Source: Candidatus Limnocylindrales bacterium
GTDB taxonomy: Bacteria > Desulfobacterota > Binatia > UBA1149 > CAITLU01
Assembly: GCA_035626395.1 (NCBI GenBank)
Contig: DASPNR010000007.1
Location: 229,012 to 293,011, forward strand
Direction: 5' to 3'
Length of the DNA stretch: 64,000 nt
In this document: positions 60,066 to 64,000 of the stretch, in pieces
How the letters are laid out: the number at the start of each line of letters is the position of its first letter
Position numbering within the stretch: the stretch's first letter is position 1
The notes under the pieces: generated by a model
Told to the model about the DNA's origin: nothing
Database searches by the model: none
What the model saw: only the letters and a program-made list of their open reading frames with translations
Program-made: the position numbers and the translations under genes

Positions 60066-60950
60066 ATGGCGGAGCCCTCCCAACAAATGTCTGCGCCGCG
60101 GCACGAGCGTCTTCGCGTCGGCAAGCTGTGGATCAACGTGACGGACTGGGGCGGCGCCGGTCCTGCGATCTTCTTCGCGCATCCCACGGGTTTCCTCGGC
60201 GCGGTGTGGAAGCCGATCCTGCATCGCCTGCAGGCACTCGACGTGCAGGCGCGCCTGATTACGTATGATCAGCGCGGTCACGGCCTGTCCTCCAAGCCCG
60301 ACAACGACTACGACTGGGCCCGCTTCGTCGACGATACCGAGGCCGTCATGGACCAGCTCGGCCTCGAGCACGTGCTGGGCGTCGGGCATTCGGCCGGGGC
60401 CACGACGCTGGCCGGGGTGGCAGCCGCCAATGGTCGGCGGCTGCGGCGCCTGGTCATGATCGATCCCGTGCTGTTTCATCCCGAGCTGGTGCGGCTGATG
60501 GCCGAGGCGGGCGTCAATCCGATGTCGGCGCGGACGCGCACGCGCCGCACCGTCTGGCAATCGCGGGAAGAAATGTTCTGCTCGTTCCGGAAGCGCGAGC
60601 CCTACGACACCTGGACCGAGGAGGCGCTGCGCGCGTACGTGGAGGAGGGGACGTTCGAGCGGCCCGACGGTGAGATCGAGCTGCTGTGCCCGGCGCGCGT
60701 CGAAGGTCACATCTACGCGGCCGCCTCCGGCTTCGACGGCTACGGTGCTCTGGCGCGGCTGCGCATTCCGATCCTGCTGCTGCGCGGCCAGTCCAGCACC
60801 ACGCTCGACGAAGAGCGGGCGCGGCGCGTGCTCGAGGTCGCGCCGCAGGCGCGGCTGGTGACCGTGCCCGGAACCACGCATTTCATTCCGATGGAGAAGC
60901 CGGCCGAGGTCGCGCGTCTGATCAAGGCCGAGTACGAAGCGAGGGGTTGA
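60066..60950 (+). CDS. Alpha/beta hydrolase
   Basis: The 294-residue hydrolase has the HPTGFLGAVW oxyanion-side motif, DQRGHGLSSKP, the nucleophile elbow GHSAGAT (Ser near 106), a helical cap with many Arg and Trp, and the catalytic His in PGTTHFIPMEKP. The catalytic acid would be in RGQSSTTLDEE. ATG 60066 is preferred; ATG 60087 is possible. It ends five bases before a phosphatidylcholine-synthase-like gene with a GTG start, so the two are probably one operon and possibly act on lipids, though substrate is not determined. Confidence 0.87.
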   Translation: MAEPSQQMSAPRHERLRVGKLWINVTDWGGAGPAIFFAHPTGFLGAVWKPILHRLQALDVQARLITYDQRGHGLSSKPDNDYDWARFVDDTEAVMDQLGLEHVLGVGHSAGATTLAGVAAANGRRLRRLVMIDPVLFHPELVRLMAEAGVNPMSARTRTRRTVWQSREEMFCSFRKREPYDTWTEEALRAYVEEGTFERPDGEIELLCPARVEGHIYAAASGFDGYGALARLRIPILLLRGQSSTTLDEERARRVLEVAPQARLVTVPGTTHFIPMEKPAEVARLIKAEYEARG

Positions 60951-60954
60951 GACC

Positions 60955-61668
60955 GTGGAACGACACGACTCCGCTCCGTCCTTCGCGCAGCTGACCTTTG
61001 GCTGGGCCGTCCATTTCTACACCGCCTTCGGCGCGGTGCTCGGGTTCCTCGCGCTGTGGGCGGCGTTTCAGCAGGACTACACCGAGGTCTTCTGGCTGCT
61101 GGCGGTGGCTTTGCTGATCGATGCGACCGACGGGACGTTCGCGCGGCGCGCGCGCGTCAAACAGGTGGTGCCGTGGATCAACGGCGAGATGCTCGACAAC
61201 ATCGTCGACTATCTCACCTACGTCGTGGTGCCGGTGGCGATCTTCGTCCAGCCGGGAATCCTGCCGAATGGAACGCAGTCGCTCGCGCTCCTGGTGCTGC
61301 TGGCGAGCTGCTACGGCTTCTCTCGCACGGACGCCAAGGGCTTCGTCGAGCATTACTTCCAGGGTTTCCCGTCCTACTGGAACGTGGTGGCGTTCTATTA
61401 CGTCATTCTGGAGACCCATCCGGCGTTCAACCTGGCGCTGCTGATGGTGTTCGTCGCGCTCGTGTTCGTGCCCATGCGCTGGCTGTACCCGAGCCGCATG
61501 GAACGCTTCCGCGCGCAGGCCCTGATCCTCGGCGCGGTCTGGGCAGTCATGGGGCTGATCCTGATCTGGCAGATGCCCGAGCCATCGAAGGCGCTCGGAT
61601 GGATCTCACTCTTCTATCCGATCTACTACACGGTGATGTCGGTCCGATATCACTTCAGCTCCGAGTAG
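60955..61668 (+). CDS. CDP-alcohol phosphatidyltransferase, Pcs-like
   Basis: The 237-residue membrane protein starts with GTG 60955 (GAGGGG eight bases upstream) and has six to eight hydrophobic helices. The CDP-alcohol signature is spread as DATDGTFARR, then NGEMLDNIVDYLT, which corresponds to D..DG..AR........G...D...D. Overall size and the N-terminal FGWAVHFYTAFGA resemble bacterial phosphatidylcholine synthase (Pcs), which condenses CDP-diacylglycerol with choline. It may thus make phosphatidylcholine or a related lipid. It follows an alpha/beta hydrolase gene after four bases. Confidence 0.82.
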   Translation: MERHDSAPSFAQLTFGWAVHFYTAFGAVLGFLALWAAFQQDYTEVFWLLAVALLIDATDGTFARRARVKQVVPWINGEMLDNIVDYLTYVVVPVAIFVQPGILPNGTQSLALLVLLASCYGFSRTDAKGFVEHYFQGFPSYWNVVAFYYVILETHPAFNLALLMVFVALVFVPMRWLYPSRMERFRAQALILGAVWAVMGLILIWQMPEPSKALGWISLFYPIYYTVMSVRYHFSSE

Positions 61669-61698
61669 CGTTCGCGACGCCGGCCAAGACCAGGCAGG

Positions 61699-63243
61699 TC
61701 ATTCCTCGGACATTCCGAAGAAGCGGCGGATGCTGCGCAGGATGGCGGCGTGGGTGGAGGCCGTCTTCTGTCCGACGGTGCCCAGGTCGGAGGTCGTGAG
61801 GCGTTCGGCGGTGTTGCGGGCGTGGCGCTCGACGACTTCGCTCAAGCCTTCCAGGATGCCGATGTCGGCCGACAGGATCGGTGCGAGCGCCTCCTTGTCG
61901 ACGATCACCACCTCGATGTCGGTCTCGGCAATCACGGAGGCGCTGCGCGGTGCACCGGTCAGCAGGCTCATTTCGCCGAAGAACGCTCCGGCGTCGAGGA
62001 CGTCGAGCACGGTCGGCGACAGGCCCGTTCCGGAACGCGCGGCGGCATCGGCCGGTGCATCGGCGATCACCTCCACGCGGGCCCTGCCGCTGCGCAGCAC
62101 GAACAGCGAGTTGCCGAGGTCTCCCTGCTTCACCAGCACCTCGCCCGGTCCGTAACGGTGCAGCGTGGCGCCGTGGACCAGCTCCTGGATCTGCGCATCG
62201 TCGAGCGGCGAGAACAGGTCGAGCGGCCGCAGCACCTCGAAGATCTCGCGCTGGTGCCTGCGCGCGCGCTCGGCATCGTCGTCGGGTGCCAGCGTGCGCA
62301 TCGTGATCTGCCGCAGCGGCACAGGAATGTGGATCTGGCAGCGGCGCAGCTCGTACCAGATGCGCGACAGCACGTCGTCCGTGATCTGGTTGACGCGCGC
62401 GAAGTCCATGATCCAGAAGCGCACGTCGTATTGAACCGCGAAGTCCCCGAACGACAGTACCAGCGCTTCGATCGGCGGCTCGGGCACCACACCGGTTGCC
62501 GCCGCCGCGGCACGCGTAAGCGCCTCCTTGACCGTTCCCGGCGGATGCTCGTAGCCGACGCCCACCGTCACGTGCAGCCGCTGCAACGGCGTGGGCCGCG
62601 TGAAATTGGAGATCTCGCTCTTGGCGACGATGGCGTTGGGGATGATGATGTCGTCGCTGTCGCGCGTTCGGATGCTGAGCGTGCGCCAGTTCAGCTGCGT
62701 GACGTAGCCTTCGCGACCGCCCACCATGACCCAGTCGCCCACGGTGAACGGCCGCTCCACCTGCAGGGCCAGCCCGGCGATCAGGTTGCCGAGGATGTCC
62801 TGCAGGGCCAGACCGATGATCGCCGACACCACCGTCGACGTGACCAGCAGCCCCGTCAGCGAAACGCCGAAGACGAACTTCAGCAGCAGGAGGCCGACTG
62901 CCAGCAATGCCAGCAGGTCGAACACGTCCACGAGCAGGCGCGGCACGAACACGCCGCGGCGGCGGTCGAGCAGGAACGTCCAAAGCAGCAGGTCGATGAG
63001 CTGAAGAACGGTGTCGGCGGCGAACAGGACGGCCAGGGCAAGCAGGATCTGGAGCGGCAGCGGCTGCTCGACGATTCCCGAGCCCGCGAGCAGCGCGTAG
63101 GCGCAGCCGGTCCAAGTGGCGAGGACCGCCGAGAAACGCAGCCTCCCCACGGGCCCGAAGCGTCGCAGCGCGCGCGCCATCAGGCCGACGACGAGGCCGA
63201 GAGCGAACGCGAGCGCAGCGCGGAGCAGGAGATCGCTGTTCAT
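61699..63243 (-). CDS. MscS-family channel with C-terminal cNMP-binding domain
   Basis: The 514-residue protein has four N-terminal hydrophobic segments, an MscS pore and beta domain (GLALQDILGNLIAGLALQVERPFTVGDWV; IPNAIVAKSEISNFTR) and a C-terminal cyclic-nucleotide-binding domain (about 350-475). The phosphate cassette FFGEMSLLTGAPRSASV is complete with the expected Glu, Arg and Ser, so it should bind cAMP or cGMP. That is different from the Crp-like protein in this window. Such fusions are the bCNG family. ATG 63243 is the start. It converges with the Pcs-like gene (30-base gap). Confidence 0.92.
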   Translation of the reverse strand: MNSDLLLRAALAFALGLVVGLMARALRRFGPVGRLRFSAVLATWTGCAYALLAGSGIVEQPLPLQILLALAVLFAADTVLQLIDLLLWTFLLDRRRGVFVPRLLVDVFDLLALLAVGLLLLKFVFGVSLTGLLVTSTVVSAIIGLALQDILGNLIAGLALQVERPFTVGDWVMVGGREGYVTQLNWRTLSIRTRDSDDIIIPNAIVAKSEISNFTRPTPLQRLHVTVGVGYEHPPGTVKEALTRAAAAATGVVPEPPIEALVLSFGDFAVQYDVRFWIMDFARVNQITDDVLSRIWYELRRCQIHIPVPLRQITMRTLAPDDDAERARRHQREIFEVLRPLDLFSPLDDAQIQELVHGATLHRYGPGEVLVKQGDLGNSLFVLRSGRARVEVIADAPADAAARSGTGLSPTVLDVLDAGAFFGEMSLLTGAPRSASVIAETDIEVVIVDKEALAPILSADIGILEGLSEVVERHARNTAERLTTSDLGTVGQKTASTHAAILRSIRRFFGMSEE

Positions 63244-63510
63244 GTGCAGGAGGGCCTGCCGCAGCCGGCACGGCCGTCTCCAAAGTAGGCCGGGCGCTAC
63301 GCGGGAGGAAGGGACATTGCCCGTCGGACTGCGGGTCGAGGCCGCTCGTCGCAAGGCTCCGCAAGGCCATCGCCTACGCCGGCGCCCGTGGCGGCGGCCG
63401 CCTTGTGAAGGATCGGCGTCCGGTTTACGGGCGTTGCCGAACGCGGCATCGCCGGGCTCGCAGGGGACGCTGCGTGCGAGTCGAGCCGCGCCGCGAAAAG
63501 GAGCATCGTC
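63244..63510. promoter_or_regulatory. Divergent promoter gap, MscS / SDR
   Basis: These 267 bases separate the leftward channel gene from the rightward SDR. I see no gene, RNA or clear promoter motif. The only definite element is AAGGAG at 63498-63503, the ribosome site of the SDR. Confidence 0.5.
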
Positions 63511-64000
63511 ATGTGTCGTCTGGACGGAAAGGTTGCACTGATCACTGGCGGCGTATCGGGCATCGGCCTGGCGGCCGCGCGCGAGTTCGCCGCCTCCGGC
63601 GCGCGCATCGCCATCGGCGACGTGGCCGACGGGGCGGCGGTCGCCAGCGAGCTCGATGCGCTGTTCATCCGCACCGACGTCACCGACGCCGACGCGGTGG
63701 AGGCGATGGTGGCGGCCGTGGTCGAACGCTACGGCCGCATCGACGTTCTCTTCAACAACGCGGGCATCGAGCGGCACGGGCCGCTCGCGGCGATGGATCC
63801 GGCCGAGCACCGCAAGGTCATCGACATCGACCTCAACGGCGTCTTCTACTGCCTGCAGTCCAGCATTCGGGCGATGGTCAACAATCCGGGGCCGATGCGC
63901 GGTTCGATCATCAATACGGCCTCGGTGGCCGGCCTGGCCGGCGCGCCCGGCCTCTCCAGCTACAACGCGGCCAAGGGCGGCGTGGTCCTTCTGACCAAGA
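63511..64000 (+). CDS. Short-chain dehydrogenase (cut by window end)
   Basis: The first 163 codons of an SDR are present. They include the cofactor loop ITGGVSGIGLA, the Asp in FIRTDVTDADA, NNAGIER, the Ser in IINTASVAGLAG, and Tyr/Lys in SSYNAAKGG. AAGGAG seven bases upstream of ATG 63511 sets the start. Catalytic residues are in place; the C-terminal substrate loop lies outside the window, so substrate cannot be judged. The gene is divergent from the MscS-type channel. Confidence 0.9.
   Translation, partial: MCRLDGKVALITGGVSGIGLAAAREFAASGARIAIGDVADGAAVASELDALFIRTDVTDADAVEAMVAAVVERYGRIDVLFNNAGIERHGPLAAMDPAEHRKVIDIDLNGVFYCLQSSIRAMVNNPGPMRGSIINTASVAGLAGAPGLSSYNAAKGGVVLLTK

Overview
The window is GC-rich bacterial chromosome (about two thirds G+C by eye), densely coding on both strands, with short intergenic gaps and many ATGA or TGATG stop/start overlaps. 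It contains no rRNA, tRNA, CRISPR array, transposase, integrase or phage gene that I can recognise. The gene set fits an uncultured, Gram-negative, aerobic or microaerobic heterotroph of the old Deltaproteobacteria sphere. Outer-membrane and periplasm genes (MltA, TonB, a periplasmic PpiC, many signal peptides), an atpI-atpB-atpE block separated from the F1 genes, several acyl-CoA dehydrogenases, an F420-type flavin enzyme, a methylamine dehydrogenase cluster and secreted proteins with a Cys-Tyr/Cys-Val-Pro repeat together recall Candidatus Binatota (Desulfobacterota_B). That assignment is inference; nothing here is a formal taxonomic marker comparison.

Layout. 0-5 kb: dnaA (leftward), a DnaA-box region, hemL, then an atpZ/I/B/E membrane-sector operon closed by a clear terminator. 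5-10 kb: small membrane protein, pyrE, alpha/beta hydrolase, acyl-CoA dehydrogenase; divergent PpiC chaperone and HupE-like metal permease. 10.5-19 kb: three large exported proteins (penicillin-acylase-type Ntn hydrolase with a C-terminal Cys repeat, a CehA/McbA-type PHP metallohydrolase, a HEAT-repeat protein). 19-26.5 kb: MDR dehydrogenase, class III adenylyl cyclase, FadE, M48 protease, Crp-like and MerR regulators, and an unknown basic HTH-like protein with a repeat-rich leader. 26.6-31.8 kb: glpD, an alkyl-DHAP-synthase-like flavoprotein, glpK and a HAD phosphatase. 31.8-39.9 kb: PQQ-type sugar dehydrogenase, LOG-family enzyme, membrane protein, TonB-like protein, a zinc-finger/histone-fold protein, a DUF3179-like exported protein, an Ogt plus Ada-AlkA alkylation-repair pair, and MAPEG. 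40-45.5 kb: glcDEF glycolate oxidase divergent from an alanine/serine-glyoxylate aminotransferase. 45.6-52.7 kb: hybrid histidine kinase, YVTN propeller, LLM flavin enzyme, MltA, and an apparently self-regulated TetR gene with a diiron protein. 52.8-58 kb: a sphingosine-1-phosphate-lyase-like PLP enzyme, then mauBEDA with a cytochrome c. 58-64 kb: metallo-beta-lactamase-fold protein, SDRs, hydrolase, a phosphatidylcholine-synthase-like enzyme and an MscS channel carrying a cyclic-nucleotide domain.

How the parts fit. Glycerol phosphate, glycolate, methylamine and acyl-CoA oxidation modules suggest a metabolically versatile scavenger. A cyclase, a Crp-like regulator and a cNMP-gated-looking MscS channel hint at cyclic-nucleotide signalling. 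The most unusual single gene is the zinc-finger/histone-fold protein at 35824-36360. The most unusual cluster is the methylamine dehydrogenase set that lacks the known TTQ-maturation and amicyanin genes in this window.
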